This document shows positions 34,964 through 44,233 of a stretch of DNA of 64,000 nt, piece by piece. Origin of the DNA: Kitasatospora sp. MAP12-44 (GTDB lineage Bacteria; Actinomycetota; Actinomycetes; Streptomycetales; Streptomycetaceae); assembly GCF_029892095.1 (NCBI RefSeq), contig NZ_JARZAE010000001.1, positions 1 to 64,000 on the forward strand, written 5' to 3'. The notes below the pieces were generated by a model, which searched no databases, was not told the origin of the DNA, and saw nothing but the letters and a program-made list of their open reading frames with translations. Within the stretch, counting starts at the first letter, position 1, and every line of letters starts with the position of its first letter. Both the position numbers and the translations under genes were made by a program.

Positions 34964-35011
34964 CATGAGAGAGCTCCGGCAGCGCTACGGCGCTGTCGGA
35001 GCTCTCTCATG
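34964..35011. terminator. Strong bidirectional terminator between convergent TIG genes
   Basis: A 48-base hairpin: 15 paired bases (CATGAGAGAGCTCCG against its complement), one mismatch, six more pairs (CAGCGC/GCGCTG) and a four-base loop. It lies between two convergent genes and could stop both transcripts. Confidence 0.75.
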
Positions 35012-35101
35012 TCACCTGGCGATGCGCGGGGTTGTCGCTGCCGCCTCGGACCACCGGTGCCCTACCCGAGCCGCGGCCCCGGTCCCGCGCGCGGGACCGG
35101 G

Positions 35102-36823
35102 CTACAGGACCGGCGGGGCCACCTGCAGGTAGGAGAGCGTGTTGCTGGTGCCGCCGGGTGCGGTGGCGGTGATCTGTACGGTGCCCGATCCCGCCGGGGC
35201 CGTTGCCACCAGGAGGGTGTCCGAGAGGATGGTGAACGGGGCGGGTGTGGCACCGAAGGTGACGGTGGCGACCTCGCTCAGGCCCGTTCCCGTCAGTGTC
35301 ACCAGGGTGCCCCCTGCCGTCGGGCCCTCGTTGGGCACCGCGCTCGTCAGGTGGGGAGCCGGTGCGTAGGTGAAGGCCACACCGTTGCTCGTACCGCCCG
35401 GCGACGTCACCGTGATCTGCTCGGTTCCCGACCCCGCCGGCGACGTCGCCAGCACCTGCGTGTCGGACACGACCGTGAACGACGTCGCGGACACCGAGCC
35501 GAAGCGCACCGCGCTCGCCTCGCTGAGACTACTGCCCGTCAGGGTGAGCGTGGTTCCGCCGGAGGTGGGGCCCTCCACGGGGACGACGCCCGTCAGCACG
35601 GGAGTGCCCAGGTAGTAGTAGAAGGCAGAGCCGGTTCCACCCGCGGTGGTGACGGTGACGCGGACCACGCCTGGGGCCCCGGGTGGGGCGGCGGCGACGA
35701 TCTGCGTGTTCGACACCACCGTGAAGGTCGCTGGCGTGCTGCCAAACTGAACACCCGTCGCCCCCGTGAAGCCGCTGCCCGTCACCGTTACCGTGGTGCC
35801 GCCGACGGTGGGCCCCTGGTCGGGGGTCACGGCGGTGACCACGGGAGCCGGCAGGTAGGTGTAGGGGAGGGTGTTGCTGCTGCCGCCTGGCGACGTCGCC
35901 GTGATCTGCACGGTTCCCGAGCCCGCCGGCGCCGTCGTCACCAGGACGCTGTCCGACACGACCGTGAACGCCACAGACGTGGCACCGAAGGTGACGGTGA
36001 CGACCTCGCTCAGGCCGGTCCCCGTCACCGTCACCGACGTGCCCCCCGCCGTCGGGCCCCCGTTGGGCACCGCGCTCGTCAGGTGGGGAACCCCCACGTA
36101 GGTGAAGGCGAGGGCGTTGCTCGTCCCGCCCGGCCCCGTCACCGTGATCTGAACGGTTCCCGACCCCGCCGGCGCCGTCGCCGAGATCACGGTCGGGGAC
36201 ACCACGGTGAACGACGTCGCAGGCACCGAACCGAAACGCACCGCGCTCACGCCTGTGAGCCCCGTGCCCGTCAACGACACCGTCGTGCCAGCCGACCCCG
36301 ACGCCGGACTGACCGAACTGATCACCGGGGCAGCCGATACGTAGGTGAACGCGAGGCCGTTGCTCGTCCCGCCCGGCGACGTCACCGTGATCTGTACCGT
36401 GCCCGTGCCCGACGGCGCCGTCACCAGCGCCTGCGTGTCCGACACGATCGTGAACGATGTCGCGGGCACGGAGCCGAAGTGCACCGCCGTGACTCCTGTG
36501 AGCCCCGTGCCCGTCAACGACACCGTCGTGCCAGCCGACCCCGACGCCGGAGTACTCACAGTGATCACCGGGGCAGCCGATACGTAGGTGAAGGCGAGGC
36601 CGTTGCTCGTCCCGCCCGGCCCCGTCACCGTGATCTGAACGGTTCCCGACCCCGCCGGCGCCGTCACCGAGATCACGGTCGGGGACACCACGGTGAACGA
36701 CGTCGCAGGCACCGAACCGAAACGCACCGCGCTCACGCCTGTGAACCCACTACCGGTGAGCCATACCGTCGTGCCCGCCGATCCCGATGCCGGACTGGCC
36801 GTACTGATCATCGGAGCAGTCAT
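35102..36823 (-). CDS. IPT/TIG-repeat protein with seven repeats
   Basis: ATG 36823 (MTAPMISTASPASGSAGTTV), with AAGGA upstream, gives 573 residues made of seven IPT/TIG domains of about 80 residues. The first three are near-identical (SPASGSAGTTV, VRFGSVPATSFTVVS), showing recent tandem duplication. There is no signal peptide, anchor or enzyme domain. It lies downstream of the remnant at 37089 and the leader copy B, mirroring the 13-16.8 kb cassette. The repeated DNA may also vary in copy number between strains. Confidence 0.85.
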   Translation of the reverse strand: MTAPMISTASPASGSAGTTVWLTGSGFTGVSAVRFGSVPATSFTVVSPTVISVTAPAGSGTVQITVTGPGGTSNGLAFTYVSAAPVITVSTPASGSAGTTVSLTGTGLTGVTAVHFGSVPATSFTIVSDTQALVTAPSGTGTVQITVTSPGGTSNGLAFTYVSAAPVISSVSPASGSAGTTVSLTGTGLTGVSAVRFGSVPATSFTVVSPTVISATAPAGSGTVQITVTGPGGTSNALAFTYVGVPHLTSAVPNGGPTAGGTSVTVTGTGLSEVVTVTFGATSVAFTVVSDSVLVTTAPAGSGTVQITATSPGGSSNTLPYTYLPAPVVTAVTPDQGPTVGGTTVTVTGSGFTGATGVQFGSTPATFTVVSNTQIVAAAPPGAPGVVRVTVTTAGGTGSAFYYYLGTPVLTGVVPVEGPTSGGTTLTLTGSSLSEASAVRFGSVSATSFTVVSDTQVLATSPAGSGTEQITVTSPGGTSNGVAFTYAPAPHLTSAVPNEGPTAGGTLVTLTGTGLSEVATVTFGATPAPFTILSDTLLVATAPAGSGTVQITATAPGGTSNTLSYLQVAPPVL

Positions 36824-37088
36824 AACGATCCTTTGCCTGTGCTCGGCCCGCTGGACCGGTTGAGGTGGAGGGCGATCTGTGGCCGTCATAGTCAGCGCGG
36901 GCCGAGCAGGCGCCAACACGAACTTCCCGTGCAATGGGGAATGAGCCCCGGCCGGAAGGGGGAAGTCGGCCGAGGCTCGTCAGGGAGGGGTGGTGCCGCC
37001 CGGACGGGGACAGTGCGGGACCCGTCCGGGCGGGGCTGAAGGGGTGCGTCCGCCGGTACCGCCGTCGCGCGGCACCGGCGGACGTGGA

Positions 37089-37337
37089 TCAGATGCCGGG
37101 GCCGGAGACGTACGTGAAGGCACGCGTCACCGTGGAACCGCCGCCCGAGGCGGTGACGGTCCGGTGGTCATCCAGCAGGACCGGCCGCCGATGAAGGGCC
37201 GTTCGGCGCGGCCGGTGATTCTGCGGCCATGCCCGCGACGGGCGGGGCCATTTCGGCACCCATGGGAACCAGAGCCAAGCGGTCGGCGAGATCACGACGG
37301 CCAGCAGCACGGCCCGCAGGACACTGATCGCTCGCAT
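37089..37337 (-). pseudogene. Fusion remnant: signal-peptide start joined to a TIG tail
   Basis: From ATG 37337 the 82-residue frame starts like a secreted protein (MRAISVLRAVLLAVVISPTA), comparable to the beta-helix protein at 16500. After an Arg/Pro-rich middle it ends in a TIG strand (VTRAFTYVSGPGI) like the gene at 14946. Everything between is lost, so it looks like a deletion product of a cassette once like that at 13-16.5 kb. Confidence 0.5.
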
Positions 37338-37615
37338 GACGCCTCCCGGGCGCATGTGAGCCGCCGCACCAGCCGATGCCCGCAGGGCATCGGCTGGTGG
37401 ATCCAAGTCCCCTTCGGAGGCGCCCATCGCAGGCCATCGCGTGACACCGCCTCTCTCCCAGCGAGGAGAGGCAGCGGACACGCTGGCTGCCACGTTCCTC
37501 CGGAGAAGGATGGGCGGCCCGCCGGTTTGGACACAAACAGTAACCCAGGAGGGTGATTACCGGGACAAGCCTTTCGCCACAAAGTCACCCATACGGAGTA
37601 AGACCTGCGGACAAA
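37338..37615 (-). promoter_or_regulatory. Long conserved structured 5' leader (copy B)
   Basis: This is a second copy of the leader at 16501-16785 in front of a gene with a similar signal-peptide start. Its hairpin has a perfect 15-base stem (37367-37381 with 37385-37399, loop GCA). The block GGAGAAGGATGGGC and the block CAGTAACCCA (37538-37547, 201 bases from the ATG) are kept in the same order, as are the GGGTGA/TCACCC and AAGGCT blocks. Outside these blocks the copies have diverged, so conservation is selective. Confidence 0.55.
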
Positions 37616-38457
37616 CGACACCGGAATTCCCAGGAGGCCGGCGGACCACAGTCGGTGGGTGCGGGGCGGTCAGCTGTGTACGGGCCGACCGCCCCGGAGG
37701 CGGCATCACCGCTGCGCCCCGGGCCGTGGGGGACGAACCGGTTCGGGCGGTGTGGAGCAGGCGGTGCCGCGGAGCGCCCCAGCGAGAGCGCTCGTCCGGA
37801 CTAACGACGGCCTGACCCGAAGGGCACGGCCGTGATTTCAGTCGTCGAAGTCCAGCCGCCCAACCATCGACGGTCGGGCGCCGGGACTCGGCTGACTGCC
37901 ACTCAACGCCCACGACCCGAGGAGCGACACCATGACGGACAGGCCATCAGAGCCACGACGACAGAGGCCGCTGGGGATGCCACGCACCCACGAGAATGCA
38001 TGCTTCTACCTCGCCGAATGCCAAGAGAAACATCAGGGTGCAGCACTTCCCGACCCTTTCCGAGAATGACCCCCACGTCGTCCATGGCCCAAGCAGAAAC
38101 CTGCCGCCACTGCCACAAGTCGAGATTGCTGCAAGCTCGTTGGCGCCCCGAATCCCCACATGCTTGTGATTTCAACGGAATGGGGAATACCCGAAGCATA
38201 GTGGCGGTCGGCGAAACGAGAATGCCAATTGCGTGTGGTTGCCCGAAAAGGCACTAACCATGTGGTGCTATGAGCACATATACGAGCTTCTCCAGTTCGC
38301 CACCGTCGTTGACGCGAGGCGTTCCACTGTCCCGCAGGGACGACCGCGGAGGCTCGACGCGTGAGCGGGGCTGGTGGTGCCGGCTCGTGCGCGTCATCAG
38401 TACTCGGCGCCTCCTCGGAGCGCTCGGACTCGTCCATGATCAGGAAGGTCTTCCCCC
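37616..38457. other. Stretch without a supportable gene
   Basis: About 840 bases hold only short frames with mixed codon use and no recognisable product. GC is lower between 37950 and 38250. It should contain the promoter of the ice-binding-like gene. Confidence 0.45.
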
Positions 38458-39477
38458 ATGGCAGTTGATGCCCCCATCCCGCCTGTTCGGCCGTCCGGAC
38501 GGCGCAGCCGTGCGCGTCTTCACGGCGGACTGGCCCTGATTCCCGGGGTCGCGCTCCTGACGACGGCTGTGGCCCTGCTGTCGGGGCCCGCCTACGCTGC
38601 GACAGCGCCGGTCCCGCTGGGGACCGACGGGAGTTACGCGGTCCTGGGTGGGTCGACGGTCGCCAACACCGGCCCGAGCGTCCTCAACGGTGACCTGGGG
38701 CTGAGCCCCGGCGCCTCGGTGACCGGCTTTCCACCCGGTGCCATCCACGGGGCACGGCACGTGGCCGATGCCGCCGCCCTGCAGGCGCAGTCTGACCTGG
38801 TGACCGCCTACAACGACGCCGCCGGGCGGGCTCCGACCTCCAGTGTCGCGGGGGACCTCACCGGGTTGACGCTGACGCAGGGCGTGTACAGGTCCGCCGG
38901 TGCACTGGGGTTCACCGGAACCCTGACTCTGGACGCGCAGGGTGACCCCAACGCGGTGTTCATCTTCCAGGTCGCCTCGAATCTGACCACCGGTTCGGCC
39001 AGCAACCTGGCCCTCATCGGTGGCGCTCGGGCCGACAACGTCTTCTGGCAGGTGGGCAGCTCGGCCACGCTGGGGACCCGCTCCTCGTTCAGGGGCAACA
39101 TCCTGGCGCTGACGTCCATCGCTGCGCAGACCGGCGCGATGATCGAGGGCCGAGCCCTGGCGCACAACGGCGGCGTCACGTTGGACGCCAACACCATCTC
39201 AAGGGCCGACAACGGACCGACCCCGACTCCCACTGCCACCCCGACCGGCGGTTGGCCGGGTGGCGGCGGTGGACCTGGTGGCGGCGGTTGGCCTGGCGGG
39301 CACGGTCGTCCCGGCGGCGGCGGACCGGTTGGCGCGATCGGTGCCGGCGGCGGAGGCAGTGTGCGCGAAATGGATCCAACCGAGATCATCGGTGGTTCGA
39401 CCCTGCTGGCAGCCGTGGCGGCGGGCTTCGGCGTCCGTTTCCTGCGCCGGCGCGCTACCCGTGATGCGGCGTCCTGA
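38458..39477 (+). CDS. Ice-binding-like (DUF3494) surface protein with C-terminal anchor region
   Basis: A 339-residue secreted protein. The signal peptide ends near GPAYA-ATAP. Residues about 55-245 are an ice-binding-family (DUF3494) beta-solenoid: SYAVLGGSTVANTGPSVLNG, VYRSAGALGFTGTLTLDAQG, NAVFIFQVASNLTTGSASNL, FRGNILALTSIAAQ. A Thr/Pro then Gly-rich linker follows, then a hydrophobic segment (GGSTLLAAVAAGFGVRFL) and RRRATR, the layout of a cell-wall sorting signal. The expected LPxTG is replaced by something like DPTEI. The sortase gene overlaps its end, so the two are probably enzyme and substrate. Many such proteins act as adhesins, not in ice binding. Confidence 0.8.
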   Translation: MAVDAPIPPVRPSGRRSRARLHGGLALIPGVALLTTAVALLSGPAYAATAPVPLGTDGSYAVLGGSTVANTGPSVLNGDLGLSPGASVTGFPPGAIHGARHVADAAALQAQSDLVTAYNDAAGRAPTSSVAGDLTGLTLTQGVYRSAGALGFTGTLTLDAQGDPNAVFIFQVASNLTTGSASNLALIGGARADNVFWQVGSSATLGTRSSFRGNILALTSIAAQTGAMIEGRALAHNGGVTLDANTISRADNGPTPTPTATPTGGWPGGGGGPGGGGWPGGHGRPGGGGPVGAIGAGGGGSVREMDPTEIIGGSTLLAAVAAGFGVRFLRRRATRDAAS

Positions 39478-40156
39478 CGCATGGCCCCGGCCTCACCGCG
39501 GTCGTGGCACCCGACGGATGGTGTCGGGTGCCATGGCCGCGGTGGTGGCAGGCGGCCTGTGGCTGCTTCACGACGGCATCCAGGTCAGCGGTCCGCCCCA
39601 GCCGCTCCCACCGACCGCCACTGGCCAGTCCCCGACCGGGAGCGAGGCAACCCCGACGACCACACCGATCCGAGCACCCGAACCCGAAGTGACACCGATG
39701 CCGCCTTCGGAACCGGTCCGGATCAAGATCCCCTCGATCCGGGTCGACGCCCCGATCACCGGCCTTGGTCTGGACTCCGACCACCACCTCAGCACACCAC
39801 CGGTGGCCGTCAAGAACCTGGTTGGCTGGTACCGCGACGGCGCCAGCCCCGGTGCGCCCGGCAACGCCATCGCGATCGGACACGTCGACACCATGACCGG
39901 CCCGGCGGTCTTCTACCTCCTCGGACTGCTGCATCCGGGAGACCTGATCGAGGTCACCCGACGCGACCACCACACCGCGGTCTTCACCATCGACGCCGTG
40001 CGGGTCTACTTGAAGAGCGCGTTCCCCGACGCCACCGTCTACGGCCCAGCCCCGCGACCGGAGTTGCACCTCATCACCTGCGGCGGCGGCTACGACAAGC
40101 ACACCGGGTACCGGTCCAACACCGTCGTCTCCGCCCACCTCACAGTCAGCCGCTAG
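39464..40156 (+). CDS. Class F-type sortase
   Basis: ATG 39464 (or GTG 39461) overlaps the end of the ice-binding-like gene by about 14 bases. The 230-residue protein has an N-terminal signal anchor (MVSGAMAAVVAGGLWLLHDG), a Pro/Thr-rich linker and a sortase domain: IKIPSIRVDAPITGLGL, the catalytic His in NAIAIGHVDTM, Cys in LHLITCGGGYD and Arg in YRSNTVV. Sortases cut sorting signals and join proteins to peptidoglycan outside the membrane. The compact single domain suits class F. Its likely substrate is the protein encoded directly upstream. Confidence 0.82.
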   Translation: MRRPDAWPRPHRGRGTRRMVSGAMAAVVAGGLWLLHDGIQVSGPPQPLPPTATGQSPTGSEATPTTTPIRAPEPEVTPMPPSEPVRIKIPSIRVDAPITGLGLDSDHHLSTPPVAVKNLVGWYRDGASPGAPGNAIAIGHVDTMTGPAVFYLLGLLHPGDLIEVTRRDHHTAVFTIDAVRVYLKSAFPDATVYGPAPRPELHLITCGGGYDKHTGYRSNTVVSAHLTVSR

Positions 40157-40542
40157 CCTGCTTTCACGAGCGGGGCTGTCCGAGGCATGATCAAAGTCGA
40201 GGGCGCTGGTCGAGACCGCCCGCAAGGCGGTGCTGGACGCGGCGATATCGGCGGCACTGGCGCCGTGGCGCCCGGTCCTGTCGTCCGCACGGTGGCTTCT
40301 CCCGCAACTATCGGGTGAACAACCGACCGACCCGGCTCGGCCCTGTCAGCGGCGGCCTCCATGACCCCTTCCAACCCCGCCTGCCTGTCCTGCTCGAAGG
40401 ACCTCAGTAGCCGAGCTGCCCGCCCAGAGACTGGCATGCGGCGTGAGCTCCTCGAGCCCAGCAGGTGGGGGCATGACCGGACCGGGCGGTCTGCCCATCC
40501 TGGCACGGAGGGGGAACAGCTAGCCAAGGAGCGACCCACGCG
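40157..40542. other. Stretch without a supportable gene
   Basis: Short frames only; a piece reading LVETARKAVLDAAISAALAP near 40205 may be gene debris. A 16-base string CACGAGCGGGGCTGTC at 40167 also occurs near 10454 beside the decayed transposon, hinting at a transposon relic. Confidence 0.35.
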
Positions 40543-41078
40543 CTTCAGTCGCTGCGTACGTAGCGATGTCATATGCGCAGGTCACAGCGGTCTTGGTCCT
40601 CATTCAGCGACTGAAGCGACTGAGTTTTGGAATTATGATGACATTCCCGCATGCGCGTGTGCGCGTGATAGGTGTCGAGCTTCAGTCGCTTCAGTCGCTG
40701 TTTTCTATTTGAGAACCCATCTGACCTGGCCTTTTCTGTGGGCTCCCGAAGCAGCGACTGAAGGGAGTGGGTCGCTCCCCATGTGCTCCGGTCGCTCCGG
40801 GATCGAGTTTGGCGTGCCATGCCCAGGCTGCGTCGCTTCAGTCGCTGCTTCCCAGCTCAAATACGTTCTGACCTGCAGTTATGTATGAGCAACCGATCCA
40901 GCGACCGACGGTCAAGCGCCTGCATTGGGCTGGTTAGCTGACGCCGGGTGGCGCCTGTTCCACGGGCTGGGCACACCTCCGTTAGTCTGTCTTCACCGTG
41001 TCCGCAACTTCAGTCGCTTCAGTCGCTACTTCCGGGGCAAGTAGCCTCTGACCTGCGGTGATGTGCGAGCGACTGAAG
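40543..41078. repeat. Iteron array, probable replication origin
   Basis: The 11-base motif CTTCAGTCGCT or its complement AGCGACTGAAG occurs at 40543, 40606, 40680, 40689, 40753, 40836, 41008, 41017 and 41068, with a nine-of-eleven copy at 40615. Three places are tandem pairs with a 9-base period. A second motif, CTGACCTGC followed by GTGATG-like sequence, lies at 40868 and 41048. The array ends 65 bases before a replication operon and GC is lower than average. Iterons beside a rep gene are the classic plasmid origin layout. Confidence 0.75.
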
Positions 41079-41142
41079 ACTGCCAGTCGTTCGCTGGGCA
41101 ACGCAGGGGCGGCAGCAGGACTGGGACTGAGGAGGGGAACTC

Positions 41143-42231
41143 GTGACACCGCGCCGTGCTGTCGGCGATCCGCACGCCATCCCTTCCCCGCTCGACGTCG
41201 CACGGTGGTGCGCCCGGGCCGGCTGGCCGGTGCACCCGCTGGCCGCGCGTCGCAAAATCCCCGCAGGCAACTGCCGGGCGTGTCAGGAACCCGGCCACAC
41301 CCACGTCGGCTGCCCCTGCCCGACGACCGGCCGCTGGTGCCACGGCTTCCACGCAGCGACTCTGGACCCGCAACTCATCGACACCTGGTGGACCGCCAAC
41401 CCGTTTTTCGGCGTGGCGGTGTCCTGTGGCCCGGCCGGGCTCGTCGTCATCGACGTCGACGCCCACCACCAGAGCGTCCCGGCCCGTGACCGTGTCCTGC
41501 CAGGCATTCCGATAGGCGACACCGTCGACCTTCACGGCTTGGCCAGCGGATTCCACACACTCGCCCTGCTGGCCGCGCTGCGCGGCCAGCCCGACCCCTC
41601 CGGCGATGAGAACACCCTGCGGGTGCGCACACCCTCCGGCGGCCTGCACATCTGGTACCTGGGCGGCAACCGTCCCTGGTTGTCCTCCGCCGGGTCGGGT
41701 ACGAACCGGGCCTTGGCTTGGCAAGTCGACGTCCGGGCCGGCGGCGGCTACATCATCGCGCCCGGCACCGTCACCGACGCAGGCTCCTACAGCGCCATCG
41801 GCCCGTGCCGTCGCCCCGCCCCGCTGCCCGACTGGCTCGCCGAGGAACTCGCCCGTACCGGTCACCTCGAAACGCCCCGGCCCGCACACCCCACCGCCCC
41901 CGTGGTGCCCCCCCGGGGCCGCCAGGCCGTGGTCGCCGCCGGCGGCCACCGGGACGGTGCCTCACGGGCTCTGGCCGGCGTCCTCGCGGCGGTCGCCGAC
42001 TGCGCGATGCTCCCCGAAGGCGCAGCGTTCAGCGAGAAGCTCAACCGCGCTGCCTTCACCGCCGGCGGCCTGGTCGCCGCCGGCTACCTCACCGCCGGCG
42101 ATGCCGAGCAGGCCCTGCTGGAGACCGCGGCCGGTGCCCGCCCGGGCCAGGACCGCCGCTGCGCGCAGATCGTCCGCAGCGGCATGAACGCAGGTGCCCG
42201 CCGTCCCCTCCACCCCGGAGGCCGTCCGTGA
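41143..42231 (+). CDS. Bifunctional DNA primase/polymerase (prim-pol)
   Basis: GTG 41143, with AGGAGGGG upstream, gives 362 residues. The N-terminal half is an archaeo-eukaryotic-type primase-polymerase: RKIPAGNCRACQEPGHTHVG near the start with Cys residues, the metal-binding D-x-D in VVIDVDAHH (near 110), RTPSGGLHIWYLGG and WQVDVRAGGGYIIAPGT. The helical C-terminal part (LNRAAFTAGGLVAAGYLTAG) resembles the usual accessory domain. It follows the iteron array and overlaps the helicase gene in a GTGA, so it is the first gene of the replication operon. It should make primers or extend DNA at this origin. Confidence 0.85.
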   Translation: MTPRRAVGDPHAIPSPLDVARWCARAGWPVHPLAARRKIPAGNCRACQEPGHTHVGCPCPTTGRWCHGFHAATLDPQLIDTWWTANPFFGVAVSCGPAGLVVIDVDAHHQSVPARDRVLPGIPIGDTVDLHGLASGFHTLALLAALRGQPDPSGDENTLRVRTPSGGLHIWYLGGNRPWLSSAGSGTNRALAWQVDVRAGGGYIIAPGTVTDAGSYSAIGPCRRPAPLPDWLAEELARTGHLETPRPAHPTAPVVPPRGRQAVVAAGGHRDGASRALAGVLAAVADCAMLPEGAAFSEKLNRAAFTAGGLVAAGYLTAGDAEQALLETAAGARPGQDRRCAQIVRSGMNAGARRPLHPGGRP

Positions 42232-43727
42232 CCTACCCGACCCCTGCCGGTTTCGACCCCGTCGTCGCCGCGCAACAGATCCTCGCCCAGCCGCCGCTTC
42301 CCCTTCCCACGCAGAGCTTGCCCGCCCACGCGGCGACCAGCAACGGCCTGCTGCCGGACACCCTTACCGACCGCGGCAATGCGAAGCTGTTCGTCTCCCT
42401 GTACGGGCGGGACTACCGGCACGTGCCGGGCCTGGGCTGGTACAAGTGGGCCGGTTACCGCTGGGAGATCGACGAGGACGACAGCGTGCTGTGGGCGGCT
42501 GGGGAGATGGCCGAGTCCATCGCCACCACCGACCCCCGCGGTGCCCACTCCGCCACCGAGCTCCGCCGCCACCGCCGCCGGGCGTTGTCGACCTCGGGGA
42601 TGAGCGCGATGCTGCTGCAGGCCAAGGCCGCACCCGGCATGGTCCTCAACGCTGCTCTGCTGGACGCCGACCCCTACGCGCTGTGCACGCCCGGGGGAGT
42701 CGTGGACCTGCGCACCGGCGTCCTGAGCCCACCGGATCCCGCGCGTCACACCCACTCCCGTTCGACGCCGATCGCGCCGCAGTCGATTCCGACGCCGCGC
42801 TGGCACCGCTTCCTGGCCGACACCTTCGGTGACGACGCCGAGGGCCGGGAGATGATCGACTTCCTGCACCTGATGCTCGGGTACTCCATCACCGGGGACG
42901 TCGGCGCGCAGGTCATGCCGTTCCTCTACGGGCAGGGCAAGAACGGCAAGAGCGTGCTCCTCGACGTCATGATCAAGCTCCTGGGGGACTACGCGGACGC
43001 GGCGCCGCCCGGTTTCCTGATGGCGAAAGCCTTCGAGTCCCACCCCACCGACCTCGCCGAACTGCACGGTCGCAGGGTCATCGTCTGCTCCGAGCTGAAG
43101 GCCGGCGACCGCTTCGACGAGGCCCGAGTCAAGCTCCTCACCGGCGGCGACCGGATCAAGGCCCGCCGGATGCGGCAGGACTTCTTCAGCTTCGAGCCCA
43201 CCCACAAGCTGTGGCTGCTCGGTAACCACCGCCCCGAGGTCGGGACCGGTGGATTCGCGTTCTGGCGGCGGATGCGCCTGATCCCCTTCGAGCGGACCGT
43301 CTCCGACGACCGCAAGGTCGACAACCTCGCCGACGTCCTCGTCACCGAGGAAGGGGCGGGCATCCTGGCCTGGCTGATCACCGGGGCCCGGCGCTACCTG
43401 GCAGGCGCCAAGGACCTCACCGGCCCGGAGCGGGTCCGCACCGCCACCACCGCCTACGCCGAGACGGAGGACCACATGGCCCGCTTCATCGCCGAGGCCT
43501 GCAAACTCGACGCCGGCATGCGGGCCGAGCAGGCGGGCCTGTACGCGGCCTACAAGCAGTGGTGCGGCTTCGAAGGCACCAGCGCCGTCTCAGCCCGCGC
43601 GTTCGCCGCACGGATCCGCGAAGTCCTCGGCCTGGCCTCACCCAAGCAGATGGTCACCTCCAACCAGCGCAAGTACTACCCGGGCATCGGCCTGATCATC
43701 GACCTCACCACCGGGGAGTCCCTGTGA
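42228..43727 (+). CDS. P4-type phage/plasmid primase-helicase
   Basis: GTG 42228 overlaps the prim-pol stop. The 499-residue protein has a D5-N-like N-terminal domain (GNAKLFVSLYGRDYRHVPGL, GWYKWAGYRWEIDEDDSVLW) and a superfamily 3 helicase domain: Walker A FLYGQGKNGKSVLLDVMIKL, Walker B-like RRVIVCSELKAGDRFDEARV and LWLLGNHRPEV (sensor motif). A winged-helix C-terminus follows (VSARAFAARIREVLGLASPK). Proteins of this type unwind origin DNA in phages, plasmids and integrative elements. With prim-pol it makes a self-sufficient initiation set. Confidence 0.88.
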   Translation: MTYPTPAGFDPVVAAQQILAQPPLPLPTQSLPAHAATSNGLLPDTLTDRGNAKLFVSLYGRDYRHVPGLGWYKWAGYRWEIDEDDSVLWAAGEMAESIATTDPRGAHSATELRRHRRRALSTSGMSAMLLQAKAAPGMVLNAALLDADPYALCTPGGVVDLRTGVLSPPDPARHTHSRSTPIAPQSIPTPRWHRFLADTFGDDAEGREMIDFLHLMLGYSITGDVGAQVMPFLYGQGKNGKSVLLDVMIKLLGDYADAAPPGFLMAKAFESHPTDLAELHGRRVIVCSELKAGDRFDEARVKLLTGGDRIKARRMRQDFFSFEPTHKLWLLGNHRPEVGTGGFAFWRRMRLIPFERTVSDDRKVDNLADVLVTEEGAGILAWLITGARRYLAGAKDLTGPERVRTATTAYAETEDHMARFIAEACKLDAGMRAEQAGLYAAYKQWCGFEGTSAVSARAFAARIREVLGLASPKQMVTSNQRKYYPGIGLIIDLTTGESL

Positions 43728-44128
43728 GCGCCCTCATCGAACCCCAGCAGATCGCCCACGAGGACAACCTCCTGTGGCTGGAGGACACCACCACCCTCGA
43801 GTACGTCCGCCAGGCCCTGGACCGGCTCCCCACCCGCGCGGGCCGACCCGCCTACCACCGCGCTGGCCGCATGGTCGGATACGCCACCCTGGCCGCCAGC
43901 GCCAAGGCCTCCCGACAGTCCGGCACGTTCCTGCGCCGGGTCTTCTTCCTTCTCCCGCACGACCGGGACCAGGACCCGACGGGCCTGTACGCATCCGGTG
44001 CGCCGTCGGAGGCCGTCGACCCCCGCACCCTGGCCCCCCAGGTGAAGGGCTACAAGACCGAGCGCTCCGAGGGCGGGCCGCCCTCCGACGCGATGCGCGA
44101 GATGGGGATAACCCTCCCGAAAGTGTGA
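43724..44128 (+). CDS. Small third gene of the replication operon
   Basis: GTG 43724 overlaps the helicase stop in a GTGA. The 134-residue protein has no signal or membrane part; helical segments (HEDNLLWLEDTTTLEYVRQA, VGYATLAASAKASRQSGTFL) are followed by a polar tail (GPPSDAMREMGITLPKV). I do not recognise the family. Tight coupling suggests an accessory or copy-control role in replication. A hairpin built of iteron sequence follows its stop by 20 bases. Confidence 0.6.
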   Translation: MSALIEPQQIAHEDNLLWLEDTTTLEYVRQALDRLPTRAGRPAYHRAGRMVGYATLAASAKASRQSGTFLRRVFFLLPHDRDQDPTGLYASGAPSEAVDPRTLAPQVKGYKTERSEGGPPSDAMREMGITLPKV

Positions 44129-44148
44129 GTGCCGAATCTCGGCACTCC

Positions 44149-44187
44149 GGGGTTCAGCGACTGAGCAGCCTTCAGTCGCTGAACCCC
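44149..44187 (+). terminator. Hairpin made of two inverted iterons after the replication operon
   Basis: Sixteen-base perfect arms (GGGGTTCAGCGACTGA and its complement) around seven bases. The arms contain AGCGACTGA and CTTCAGTCGCT, the origin iteron. It may act as a terminator and as an initiator binding site. Confidence 0.65.
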
Positions 44188-44233
44188 CGAACACCACATA
44201 ATTGCAGCTCAGACCGGGTGTAATAGATTGTTA

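Noticed and set aside
35139..36587. Series of plus-strand frames of 76-82 residues with similar sequences
   Set aside because: They are the antisense of successive TIG repeats on the minus strand.
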